NCBI GenBank assembly: GCA_964019425.1
Contig: OZ025790.1
Location: 1,240,001 to 1,304,000 of the forward strand
Direction of reading: 5' to 3'
From: Flectonema sp. DT1601
Lineage: Eukaryota; Euglenozoa; Diplonemea; Diplonemida; Diplonemidae
DNA length: 64,000 nt
Made by a program: the position numbers and the translations under genes. How positions within the stretch are numbered: position 1 is the stretch's first letter; each line of letters begins with the position of its first letter. Shown piece after piece: positions 44,601 through 54,373 of this stretch. The notes under the pieces were generated by a model. That model was not told where the DNA came from. It made no database searches and saw only the letters and a list, made by a program, of their open reading frames with translations.

Positions 44601-44690
44601 GTTGGTACCTTTTTTATTTGTGAATCGTTGTGCAGGCGTGCGAATGAAAACAAAAATGTTCAAGAAGTTTCTTCAGAACTCCTCAAGTAA
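41625..44690 (+). CDS. Multi-DOMON cytochrome b561 membrane protein
   Basis: This 1,021-residue protein has a signal peptide (about 1-23), then a series of DOMON-like beta-sandwich units at roughly 30-180, 190-310, 320-470 and 480-615, a Pro/Thr linker (PTPTPSPMTPTVAPVT) and a further DOMON-like unit at about 665-805. A C-terminal cytochrome b561 ferric-reductase-type region follows with about six helices. Candidate haem histidines lie in KRVAHG, FYGHIAL, RYSHGTVG and NIVHWVIGR. DOMON units bind haem or sugar; with cytochrome b561 they form transmembrane electron carriers, often ascorbate-linked, at the plasma membrane or in endosomes. Units recur with DRWFGVGLN- or DKWFGIGFG-like motifs, showing internal duplication; the second unit is degenerate. 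The leader before ATG is poly-A. Confidence 0.88.
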   Translation: MTTQLNPLSVCTILVLCLCSTNATSDAMQSSGRVSGFVDGLVSVQFEISEPAGVMYMSMSGPADRWFGVGLNNTSPGEDAMNNTYAIIVLPDGDNNVQEWILGNTGDKKTQKVLSSSINIISKKSVGGVQTISFSRNLIGSTPDHKNFTSVDGSFNKMTMIQATGVGKVFTYHKDRQIYSMNTSSVTRGRININSEIDFTLDLYDSNLTGTPDEVTAVLSGPSSVSYSISFGAPNTHSFKVLADGTIQELYGASSLTSIITNIKMNVVGDIRTVSFNRPAKGPTSEYLYFDISNVLIDYNITTDGMHATGGKAVVSSVQQTSGSQNDLSLAVVLVDIELSEISNMMTLTLTGPSGDDTYFAVGFNATQMSTEPWTVVVIGDTVSEYHTFYNNTGPGVSQIPQHDSTVGMKLISSIIVNGMKTVKISRPAMNVIFNNNSFDFTAGYNTIPYISSHGPVTDGKLQYHSKRKTASITLSPLLSFAATADYTTSNGDLLLQLKIDENNNNVTITLQGPSDKWFGIGFGSPSMKNTYAVVVHEGIVEERLLGNHTPGSVTVYQSITISSDESTNGTRKVTMFRPLKADGQHFDFNIQSPLYGSESGIVTIAAVGDTVELASHGPNGFVYGDWLSLTTEDPLPTPTPSPMTPTVAPVTPTVAPVTSSPSGSGCLQSHVKINPNMAETYACQMRLTSTVSFHWKYNRNSKVVDFAIRKQAPGWMGVTVAKHCDLMVPAEGVIGTYETQNTYLVQSKGNNAIVVDPSQIVSNLTGSLVDGVTTIRWSRKVSNNPVIDPNNNVCFNYATHAGSVIGYHGGGPEARGSFEVNLATGSAGASTSKLRSKRVAHGVLMIMAWSWFIPLGILLKRFGKPVFSLGISQFYGHIALVMAGLVLTIASCILATSSGFGGGRYSHGTVGVAVMVLACSNPLVGICGYVFVRDPKHPQRWIFNIVHWVIGRSVYILATIQIFFGIETINSVEGLSRTPYLFAVIAGLVTSVGTFFICESLCRRANENKNVQEVSSELLK

Positions 44691-45599
44691 GAAAATAGAT
44701 ACGTTTTATCTACATTACTACTGCGGATTTAACCCTACGAGTTAATTATTGACAAGCATTCAACAGCTGTAGTGATATCAGCAAACATAGTAATTAAGGA
44801 TTGTTCCGAGTACACGGGGGGCAAGAAGTATTTATAACTTTTTTTTTTCCTTTTTTAAAATTCAAAATGAGTGAAACTCTTTGAATCTACTAATGTCTGG
44901 TAGAGATGGTTCCTAACTACACTTCAACAGTAACAATCTATTATTTGCGTTCAGGTTGAAGTCAGTTAGGTATATATCTTAAAAAACAGAATAGCCTCTC
45001 ATTCGTTATTGCCGAGCAACACACACACACGTTGCAGTAGTCATGTTCACGGGTATTTACTAAAAGTGGGCGCTGTGTGTGTGTTACATTATTTTTCTCT
45101 CTTTCCTCTTCACTCGTGACCCGTTGATATTTGAACATGTGAATTCTTCTGATATAATATTCTATTAAAAAGAGAAAAAGAAATGTCGAGAGTCAGATAC
45201 TACAAATCAACATCTGCGAGGGTCAAAATTCTATTTTTTTTTTTTTTTTTTGATCTTTTGCAGGTTTGGTTTGTCAGTTGCATTCAACAACTGAATGTAA
45301 ACGTGACCTCTACCTCTTCTGTTCTTTTTTTTTTTTTTTTTTTTTTTTTTCCCTCTCTTCTTTTTTATTTTTTTTCTTGCTCTCAGAAAATTTTCTTCTC
45401 TGACGCTCCTGGTGATCCATTTCCTTTTTTATTACCGCGTGCTGAATTTATATTATTTATTTAATTTTTTTTTTTTTTTTTTTTTTTTTGCCTATGGCAC
45501 TCGGTATGATTTTCTTTAACCAAATCTCCATCTAACACTTGTTTCCATTGACGTTAGAAGCTCAGGAGATCAGGGTTCGAAATTACCAATGCCTGGCAC

Positions 45600-45686
45600 A
45601 GAAATAAATAGTCAGATGCACTCTGCCCTTTCACCTGGATATCTGTCTGTGATACCAGGTATGGACAGTTGTGACTATTTATTTCT
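45600..45686. repeat. Nested perfect inverted repeat
   Basis: Outer arms AGAAATAAATAGTCA (45600-45614) and TGACTATTTATTTCT (45672-45686) pair over 15 bases without mismatch. Inside, ACCTGGATATC (45633-45643) and GATACCAGGT (45651-45660) form a second stem with one bulged base. A CT microsatellite follows. Could be a MITE remnant, a structured RNA or a cruciform. Confidence 0.7.
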
Positions 45687-46032
45687 CTCTCGCTCTCGCT
45701 CTCTCTCTCTCTCTCTTACTTCTCTAGTGAATTTAAAAAAAAAAAAAAAATTAAAGACTTTTGTGATGAAATGTGTTCTTTGAAAAATATTACTGATAAA
45801 CTCCCTCCCACCATTGAACACACGCAAACCGGGGAAGGGCTGAGGGATTTATGCTTTTTTTTCTAAAGGCAGTATAGTATTTCATTCTGTTCTCCTTTTG
45901 AATATATTTTTATAAATTTGTCCCAACTTGTTTGCATTACATCCTCGAAGAAAAGTATTGAGTATCCAAGAGGGTGAATATTTATTTGTTTCACCTTAGC
46001 TATTTTTTTTTTTTTATATATATTTAAGCCGC

Positions 46033-46128
46033 AACAACTACAAATATTATTTTCAGTCCAATTTTTTTATTTTTAAATACCTAAAAGTTGTTACTGTTGT
46101 TTTACATTGTCAAAATTTTCCTCACCCT
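46033..46128. repeat. Short dispersed repeat family 2, copy 2
   Basis: This unit shares AACAACTACAAATATT, TTTTCAGTC, AATACCTAAA, GTTGTTACTGTT and TTTACATTGT with 20455-20548 in the same order, with a small gap in the middle. Unlike copy 1 it has no evident flanking direct repeat. Confidence 0.6.
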
Positions 46129-47151
46129 TTTTATTTATACCGCCATGTTTATTTTTTTTTTTCCAATAAAAAAAAAAAAAAACAAATTCTCTTTTTCTTT
46201 GCGTCACAGTAACTAGGGAATTTCGATGCCCTTGCTGACCAGCTTAAAAAGGGAATACTGTTTTTTTATTTTATTGGCATGGCAGAGAACCTTATTACCC
46301 CTTCCCTGTTTCCTTTACCCCTTCTTCATATAGACCTACTTTCCTTTATAGGAAGCTAAAAGAACAAAATTAATGCTTTTTTTTTTTTTTTACCGAATAC
46401 ATATATCTCTTCTTGCAACTTACAAAAAAAAAAAAATAATAATTGTCGCTGACGTAAATTATTCTTTTAGCGTTTCACGTTTTTTCGTCTTCGCGTGTTT
46501 TTTCGCTTAGAAACAAAAACACTTTCATTTTAAATTAAAATACAGTTATTTTCTTTTCTAGCTTCTTTTTTGCAGTATCCGAAATTGGTGGTAAGTCGAT
46601 TACTCGTTTTTGAGTTCAATAATAATATTACAGTAATTTCCTTATCATTGGGGCCAAAAAAAAAATCTTTTTCTTTTGTTTGTTGGTGTTGTGGGAAAAC
46701 GTATTAACTAGGTTACACCAAGACTCTCTGTTTGTGAAGTTTAGTCTCTTCGAATGGGCTTGAGGATTGGTGTTCGGTAGTGTGAATTCCTGCTTTCTTC
46801 CTTTCTTGGTTGGTTCAATTAAAGAGGTCATCCTTCAAGTTGAGTATTATCATTATACGCTGAGCAATAAAGTTTCAGATGTGTTTCATTTAAACTATCG
46901 ACTTAACAAGTATTGATTACCTTCATAACTGTTCTAACAGAGGTTCCTTCTGAGAAGGTCCTCCGATGTGATGTGCCGTGTCATGGGTTTGAATTTTTAT
47001 TAAAAAAAAAAATTATTTGTATTCTTCTCACCAGCTGAATGTCGATTGTCGTGTCAAAAATCTCAACCCAATTAACCATATTGATGTGTTAGTACCAAAC
47101 TGTTGTTATGATTTTTTATAAACAGATTCTTTTTTTTTTTTTAAATAAAAG

Positions 47152-48105
47152 ATGTCGATCAACAAGTTCGATTGGTTTACATTATCCGCTGTTACCATCT
47201 GGCTTTGGGTTGTAGGAACATTCCTATACTGGGGAGCGTTGGTAGGCAAAGAACGATGTTACTACATAACTGTTGTAAGTGTTGGTATTTTGATTACTTG
47301 GTGTTACCTAAGAACTGTATTCACCCATCCGGGAAAGGTTCCCATGGCTTGGAGAGAGAATCCTATTTCTTTATCACCATTGATATCTGGGACAAGGAGG
47401 AGATGGTGTGCGAAGTGTGCTTCTTGGAAACCTCCCAGATCACATCATTGTTCTGTGTGTCAGACTTGCATCTTAAAATACGATCATCACTGTCCCTGGA
47501 TAGCTAATTGTGTTGGATTCTTTAATCACAAATCATTCCTACTCCTTATTATATATTCAGCACTCTTAGACTGGTTCCTTGTCTTGAGCTGTTTTGATTC
47601 GGTTAACTCGTGTCTTGTTGAAGGTCAGGTTGGAGGATGGTGTTCAACAGGTATTGCTGTGACTAATTTTTATTTTGCGTACTTCACAGCTGGGACTTTG
47701 GGGATTCTGTTAACGATATTCGGATCACATCATTTGTCTTTGACGGCTAAGAATTGCACTACTGTAGAGTCACTAGATCTGTGTGGTTATAATATGTATC
47801 AAAGATCTATATTTCAAAATTATAAAGAAGCCATGGGTGAGGATGTTGTAATGTGGCTTTTACCGACTGTTCCAAAACATACTTCTAGTGGAGAGCTTGG
47901 TGTTAACTTTTCAGTCAATCCGTCACTTCAATCTTCTGTTACTCCGATCGTACCACATCCTCAACGAATCAATTTAAATAGTCAATCTCATTATGGAACG
48001 ATGGATCATTGTAGTCTTAGTGCTCACTCTTTTGAATCGACTCCTGGACCTCGAACTCCTGAGGCAAGAATTCCTCCTCCAGTTCGCGTTACAATCGATG
48101 CGTAG
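47152..48105 (+). CDS. DHHC palmitoyltransferase
   Basis: The 317-residue protein has two N-terminal and two central transmembrane helices flanking a cysteine-rich domain with RRRWCAKCASWKPPRSHHC, then SVCQTCILKYDHHCPWIANC and VGFFNHKSF. The catalytic DHHC is at residues 111-114; a TTxE-type motif (CTTVES) follows the last helix near residue 205. These enzymes S-acylate cytosolic proteins at Golgi, endosomal or plasma membranes by a cysteine-acyl intermediate. All zinc-binding and catalytic residues are in place. The Ser/Pro-rich tail ends RIPPPVRVTIDA. The length is normal for a small DHHC protein. Confidence 0.95.
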   Translation: MSINKFDWFTLSAVTIWLWVVGTFLYWGALVGKERCYYITVVSVGILITWCYLRTVFTHPGKVPMAWRENPISLSPLISGTRRRWCAKCASWKPPRSHHCSVCQTCILKYDHHCPWIANCVGFFNHKSFLLLIIYSALLDWFLVLSCFDSVNSCLVEGQVGGWCSTGIAVTNFYFAYFTAGTLGILLTIFGSHHLSLTAKNCTTVESLDLCGYNMYQRSIFQNYKEAMGEDVVMWLLPTVPKHTSSGELGVNFSVNPSLQSSVTPIVPHPQRINLNSQSHYGTMDHCSLSAHSFESTPGPRTPEARIPPPVRVTIDA

Positions 48106-48733
48106 TTGTTATTTCACGCAAGTTAAAATACATTCTGTGAAGATATCAACGTATCAAAGTTTGTATCTGCAAGCTGTCTTTAGGTCTCTTTATATTTACG
48201 GTACGTTCATCGTCTTCGAAATAAAACTGAAAATTAAAAACTTTTTTTATTCAGTTTTTTCTATTTAATTGTTACTTTACGTATTTTTTATTCTTTTTTC
48301 GTCGTTGTGAGCCTTGTGGAAGGCGTTGAGTCTCCTCTTCTCAGTCTGATTTTTAATAATTACACTACTTTTACACCAATTTTATGTCCCTCTCGAGTTT
48401 TTTTTTTTTTTTTGTCACTCTTCATTTATTGAACGAGAAAAATTAAAATTTAATATTTTTTTGTGTTTTTTTTATTACTACTTCCCCTTATCAATTTACC
48501 CTCCTAATAGAAATGTCTTAGTGCATTTTTTTTTTTATTTATTTCAATTAAAAAAAAAGTAAGTACTCACTACCTCGTTTGAGTAGGAATTTCATTTTAT
48601 CACATATTTTCCTTAATTGCAGACACATACGCGCTGTGATGTATTTTTTTTGTACGACGTGTTGTGTGGTATTATTATTTTCTCTGTACCAGTTCTGTAA
48701 TCAAATAGGAATTAATTTTTTTTAAAAAAAAAG
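48106..48733 (+). other. Spacer
   Basis: These 628 bases contain T runs and no supportable gene or repeat. The leader of the Rab gene ends in a nine-base A run and G immediately before the ATG. Confidence 0.4.
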
Positions 48734-49912
48734 ATGGAAAGAACCGAAGTTCTATTCAAAATTCTCGTCGTCGGAGATGTTGGAGCTGGAAAAAGTAGTT
48801 TCGTAAAGAGGTACGCAAAGGAGAAATGGGTTCACAATTGTAAGCCAACCATCGGTGTAGATTTTGTACTAAAAGAAATAACATTAGATTGTGGTGCTCT
48901 AGTTCGAGTCCAGCTCTGGGATATTGCCGGACAAGAACGCTTCAAAAGCGTCACCAGAATATATTATAAAGAAGCTGTAGGTGCCGTAATTATGTTTGAC
49001 TGCACTAACCAAGACTCACTTAATGGAGTTAAAGACTGGAAGGACGACCTTGACAACAAGGTAACAATGTCAGACGGTTCATTAATGCCTTGCCTGCTAC
49101 TCGGAAATAAATGTGATTTACCTGACGATACTCACATCATTGACCAAGATGGGTTATCGAAAAAAGCAAAAAAAGACAGCTACCACACCGGAAAATTCTG
49201 CTCTGCAAAATCTGGAGAGGGTATCGAAGGGAGCATGAGAGACTTTATACAACACATATTCGATGCGACGCAGAGAGCACCAGTCAAAGCTAAGAAGACA
49301 GTTGAGGAGAAAACGCCTATTGCGTTAGCTCCTTCAAGCGCTGGAAAACCCGTCAGGAATTATAAAATAATTGTGATGGGTACGAGAGGTTCAGGTAGGT
49401 CTTCCTTAATCAAGAAGTTTGTCCATGATACCTTCTCAGCAGTCATGAAGACAACATCATCTCTCTGGGTTGAGACCACCGAAATGGAACTGCGGGATAT
49501 GTCGAAGATAAAAATTCAACTCTGGGATTTACCAACCCAACCCAAAGCAGACAAGTTAAATACTTTATACCACAAGGATGCTGTTGGTGCTATCTTAGTA
49601 TACGACGCGTCTGATCCAAGTAGTCTCAAGAAAGTAAAATTAATGAAGCAAAGCTTATCATCAAAACAACCAACCCTTCCAGTTATACTGATCGCTAATA
49701 AGATTGACCTTCCAGAGGCTACGTTACTCGATGGGAAGGCAGCTGATGAGTTGTGTGCGCAGTTTTCATTTGTTAGTATCGTAGACACTTCTGTTCTTGG
49801 AAATCAGAATGTTTCAGAGCCATTTCACACTCTCTGTAACCACATTTCGAAAACTAATCCAAAGGCAGGCATTACTACTGAACCTGCTAAGAAGAAGTCT
49901 TCCTGTTGTTAG
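48734..49912 (+). CDS. Rab32-like GTPase fused to a pseudo-GTPase domain
   Basis: The 392-residue protein contains two Ras-superfamily domains. Domain 1 (about 5-180) has an intact P-loop GDVGAGKS (14-21), switch II WDIAGQERF with Q67, NKCD (125-128) and SAK (157-159). TRIYYKEAVGA and the DDLDNKV segment are typical of Rab32/38, which act on lysosome-related organelles and mitochondrial membranes. Domain 2 (about 208-375) keeps the fold and YHKDAVGA and NKID, but its P-loop is GTRGSGRS with Arg for the invariant Lys (R222), switch II reads WDLPTQ instead of WDTAGQ, and the SAK motif is missing, so it probably binds nucleotide poorly or not at all. The only prenylation motif, SSCC, is at the end of domain 2. 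Confidence 0.92.
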   Translation: MERTEVLFKILVVGDVGAGKSSFVKRYAKEKWVHNCKPTIGVDFVLKEITLDCGALVRVQLWDIAGQERFKSVTRIYYKEAVGAVIMFDCTNQDSLNGVKDWKDDLDNKVTMSDGSLMPCLLLGNKCDLPDDTHIIDQDGLSKKAKKDSYHTGKFCSAKSGEGIEGSMRDFIQHIFDATQRAPVKAKKTVEEKTPIALAPSSAGKPVRNYKIIVMGTRGSGRSSLIKKFVHDTFSAVMKTTSSLWVETTEMELRDMSKIKIQLWDLPTQPKADKLNTLYHKDAVGAILVYDASDPSSLKKVKLMKQSLSSKQPTLPVILIANKIDLPEATLLDGKAADELCAQFSFVSIVDTSVLGNQNVSEPFHTLCNHISKTNPKAGITTEPAKKKSSCC

Positions 49913-51254
49913 TCTCTTTCTGACTTGTCCGCTGACAACAATTAGGAGATGTCGCTGTTCATTAACCGACAACTATCTGGAAGATAATTATTTACTTAAA
50001 AAAAAGATAAATAATTACGTCATTCTGATTTTGACTTGTTGAAGATTTTTGAATAGAAATTCTTAAAGAGCCGATCACTACTTAGATGTGGTGTGCACTC
50101 CGGGGGGGTCTGAAGATGAGAAGAAAAAAAAAAGAGAAAAACCCTCTTTTTCTTGAAAGTGCAGGTACCAAATTAATTATCAACAGAACCATGAAGAGAA
50201 AAAAAAAAAAAAAAAAGACACGATCGTGTGGCATGTTTTTTTTCTTTGTGATGCGTTTTTTTTTTTTTTTTTTTTTAAATCTTTTTCCCTTCCCAAGCCG
50301 CTTTGTCCTCGATAGCTCCTTCATTCGGCCTTATGAACCACGTTGAGGGAGTTTTTATTCCACTGTTTCTATGTTCAGTTCTTGTCGGAAGTGGAAGTAA
50401 AGCCGACCACCAACTTCGTGTGAGAATGCGCTGTGTGTTTGAATTGCCAGCAACTCTTATCAGCTACCCACCTTATTGTTTTTCGTTATTGTTAAGTTCT
50501 TTTTCACTTGTGCATGTCTCGTGGTCGTATATTATGTGATTTATAATAATTCCCCCCAACCCCTTCTTCTTTGATACTTTTTTTTTTAAGACTAACTTTA
50601 TGTGTGCTGCTGTTAATAGAGAGGGAAACTGTTCTTCCGACGTCCTCTTTGTTATTTCTATTAACCTAAGGAAGAAGATGTCTGACACTAAGCAAAGTTA
50701 CTTAGTGACGGTCTGGATCGTAGTTAAAGTACGCCTCTTCTCGTCTGTGAGAGTCTCACCCTGACGTCGAAAAAAAAAAAAAAAAAAAAAAAAATGAGAC
50801 AATCGTTTTTGTCTTTGTCTTTTTTTTTTTTTTTTTTTCCCACAACATGTTTTTAATTCATGGTTGATTGATTATAATTTTTTTTGTTTTTTGTTTTTTT
50901 TGTCTGCTCTACTTTTAGTAATTATGTTGTGACAGCATGTCAAGTTAAAAACCCCTTTTGCGGCTCGAATTTGAAAAAAAAAAAGAAAAACAATGCATCG
51001 AGTGTGTTACCAAAGTAGTAGACAGACCAAATCGGGTGCTAAATTTTATCAATGTGTCCCCCCTCCGTGCTTGGGAAGGTTGTGGTCGAAATAATCGTTT
51101 AGTTTATAGTTTTTTTTTTTTTTTTTTTTTTGTGTGCAATGAAGGGTATCTTATATTTTTATCATATATATAACTCAGTTATTTACAACCAGTCAATGAA
51201 ATAGATCACAAAAACACTGTTCTTCCAATAGTATTTCCTACCATTTCAGAGGTG
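49913..51254 (+). other. Spacer with homopolymers and small hairpins
   Basis: In 1.34 kb I find no supportable gene. Inverted pairs include CACTAAG/CTTAGTG (about 50685-50706) and GTGAGA/TCTCAC near 50746-50758. Long A and T runs occur near 50770-50793 and 51110-51131. CCATTTCAG at 51241-51249 is the likely acceptor for the next gene. Confidence 0.45.
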
Positions 51255-53551
51255 ATGCCAGTATCTGTGGATACATCCCCCCGTAGATGGTATATGTCGA
51301 TGTCATCTCCTGAAGGACAGCGTCAGTTTAACGGAGATGGTATAAGTGTCTTAGGAGCACCTGGAGGACCAGCCAGTAGATCACTGTCACCAGCCAGAAA
51401 GAATGCTGCGAAAGCCTTACAAGTAACGGGCATCACTGATATGGATTTCTTAAACGGCAGATACGATCTTCAACAAACCGGATTATTCGTTCAAAGACAA
51501 GGAACTGCTGTATTACAATTCAGAGATGGTCGATGGAGGTTTTCACCACAGTCAAACGACGGTTGGTGGGCCAGCTCACCGACTCTCCTCGGTCAGTGGT
51601 CAAGAGATACCAGTGCTGGTGATGCGATCACTGGATTATATCCTTTTGTAGCAGCCGTTGAGACAAAGGAACCACTTCTACTAATAAATACCGAAACAGA
51701 TATGCATCATCCGCAATCTGATAAGGCTTCAGAAATAAATAGTCTCATTCAGCAATTAGAAACCGCCAAACTACGATCAGAACACGCTGGACAACTCCGC
51801 CACGAACTTGACATAGCCCAACAAGAAAGACACACAGAGCGATCCTTATATCTTAAAGACATTGCTAATGAAAAGGATGCCACTCAGCATTACATAAATG
51901 CGTTGCGAAATGAACACTACTCAGAGCTGTCTCAGGTGACGTCCGAGAAGCACAAAATAACATACGAAGCCAATGAAATAATAAATGAACTACAACACAA
52001 CATCCTACAAGTCCAACAGAATGAAGGCCGTGCTGTGTTGTTGTACGAAGAGGCTGAGGCATATCTACAAATATTTTCATTCGCAATGACTCCATTGCGG
52101 AGTCAAGTAGAAGCAGGTTTGCGCGCTGCTCTATCAGAGAGACTGGCCCACGAAGAGACGGTTAAGGAAATAGCACTAAAGAGTCAACAACTACAAATAG
52201 CTGAAAACAACAGAATCACATTGGAATCTGAAATAGAAACAGAGCGGGGGGCTCATCATAAAACAGCTCTCGGAGCTGAACACTTAACTCTTGAGTTGGA
52301 GAATTGGAGGTCTGAAGTTAGGGAAACTATGTTATTGGAACAGGAAAACTATGAATCTCGTGTACGTGCAGCGGAAGATAAAATGAACTCAGCAATCGCT
52401 GCAGAACAACAAGTCATAGCAATAAACAATCTACAGAGAGAAGAGCTGAGTAAACTGACAGGTCAGCTTCACTCAGCAGATGATGAGAAAGTAATTGCTA
52501 TCAATCACCTCAGAGATCAAGTTGAGAAGCTTTCTAGAACAAGAGTAACTGAAGACAAAGTCAAAGAAGAACTCTTAAATGAAGTAACAGACCTTCGACT
52601 AAAGGCCAGGGGAATGGATGATATTCGAAGCCAGAGTATGTGACAAAATAAAATATTACAATCGTAACTATAAAACAACAACAAACCCCCCAACACAGAT
52701 ATCGGTGGTCGTGTAGAATGCATCGCCGTTGCAGCGAAGATGCCGATGAAGGAACTCAAACAGGTATTTACATAAATAGATTTCTAATACTTCCTTCTGA
52801 ATGATTCGATTTGTTAGTTGTCTCTCTTGTGGAATACTCAAAGCTCTATTATAATAAATAAAACAAAAAACAGAAACCAGCTGAGCTTGGGGAACGAATT
52901 GACGAAATCGCAGCAAACATCGTAAAGAGAATGGAAACCTTCGAAGAGGAATTGGCATCAGCGGATGTGAAACACCTCGAGTTAGAGAAAGAAATGTCAC
53001 TTTTACAGCATCGACACCAAACAGCTCAAAATCAAGCAGCAGAAGCAAGCAGGTTTGAGTCACAGGTTGAAGAGGAAAAGCAAAAACTGATTTGCAAAGA
53101 AGAGGAATTACATTTCATCAAAGAAAGTCAAGAAGCACTTCAACAACAATTGAACGAGACGCACGACGCTATGAACGAAGCGGCAGTCGAAATGGAAAGT
53201 CTTCGAGAAAAAGTTAAGAACTCAGAAGTTGAACAAGGGGTAATCAAGTCACTCGCTGATCAGGTTAAAGAATTGGAATCAAAAGGTGACATCCACAGCT
53301 CTTTACGAATAGCTGAAGATCGATTAGTTAATTTAGAACAAAATGCTCAAGTTGAAAAAGATAATTTAATGAAGAGAATTCATGACTATGAATCAGTTCT
53401 TCCTAGTGGAGTTCAACCACCTCTTGGAGATGGAGGAGGAACAACTGTTATAGTAGAGCCACTCTCAATGTTTTCACAAACTGCTCCATCCATTCCATCG
53501 ACTGTTAGTGCGATGGGTCTCAATCATCATCAGCAGCAGCAGCAACAACAA

Positions 53552-53637
<86 letters not shown>

Positions 53638-54025
53638 CTTTCAGAGACATCAATATTCTGTCGGTGGCCACTTTACTGATCAGTTAGACCCTCCCTTCTC
53701 AGCTTCAAAACATGTTTCTCCCAAGCGACTGTATGCTGCAGTTCCAAATGCGGCCCTCAGTTCTCCTCCTCCGCCTGCTTTGCCGCATCAAAATCGTCGA
53801 ATTTCTCCAACAATTCCACCAGCCGTTAGCCATCCGAGTGAGTCTCTTCAAATATCGAGAGATGTGTTGATGAGACCTCCTGCTGCTGTACCACCTCCAG
53901 CTGCTCCTCCGCCTAAACAGTCTGAAGGGATATGGGCGTCACCTGCTTCTATCGAATATTATCATCATAGAAGTGATACTCCGACTATGAGAATGTGGAT
54001 GAACAATCAACATCCCCGTTATTAA
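51255..54025 (+). CDS. Coiled-coil protein with NGxY-type N-terminal domain and polyQ tract, three exons
   Basis: Exons 51255-52635, 52699-52763 and 52874-54025 join (phase 1, then phase 0) to 865 residues. Residues about 60-125 carry a small beta-rich module starting FLNGRYDLQQTGLF and including LQFRDGRWRFSP and LGQW, a pattern met in many protist proteins. Then come long coiled coils (about 150-620), a run of 35 glutamines (53531-53635, mixed CAG and CAA) and a Pro-rich tail (SPPPPALP, AAVPPPAAPPPK). The middle exon is only 65 bases. The layout suggests a structural or scaffold protein; no family is assigned. The polyQ run is flanked by His and lies just after the last coil. Confidence 0.8.
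53531..53635 (+). repeat. CAG/CAA trinucleotide tract encoding 35 Gln
   Basis: The tract is in frame in the last exon of the coiled-coil gene. CAG and CAA are mixed in short blocks rather than a pure run, which usually makes such tracts more stable. It is the only such tract I see in a coding region here. Confidence 0.95.
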
Positions 54026-54373
54026 AAATAGCTGCTTGTTACTACTGCAGACAAATCTCATTTCTTATTGTAGCTTTGTCTTTTGAGCTGACTATTATAG
54101 CAGCAAACATAAAGACCGATAAAAAATGAATCCTTTTTATCATTCGTTAAGTTCCCACTTTAGAACATAAATTGTACCTGTCATTCTGATAGATAAAAAA
54201 AAAAATAGATTTTCGGTTTCTTTTTTTTTTGTTTTTACAACCTCGTTTGGCTAATTATCATTTATTCAAAAAAAAAAAACAGGTTATTAATGTGTTGGTG
54301 GGGTGTTGTTTTGTTATTTTTTCTGTAAATATTTATTTTTTATATTCTAATTATCCCTTTTAGAATTAATAAG
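54026..54373 (+). other. Spacer
   Basis: These 348 bases hold A/T runs and no gene. ATCCCTTTTAG at 54353-54363 lies 10 bases before the ATG of the carboxypeptidase and is the likely acceptor. Confidence 0.45.

Larger units (their letters stand above)
44691..47151 (+). other. 2.5-kb spacer with inverted repeats and a dispersed repeat copy
   Basis: No coding frame is supported. The stretch contains an inverted CA/TG pair (45018-45030 with 45075-45085), a nested inverted repeat at 45600-45686, a CT-rich microsatellite just after it, a dispersed repeat copy at 46033-46128 and many T runs. TTATAAACAG at 47116-47125 precedes the next ATG. Confidence 0.5.

Noticed and set aside
45569-45590. AGGGTTCGAAATT resembling a tRNA T-loop
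   Set aside because: The flanking bases do not form a T stem and no cloverleaf can be drawn.
53474-53671. - strand poly-Leu frame
   Set aside because: It is the reverse reading of the CAG/CAA tract in a real + strand exon.
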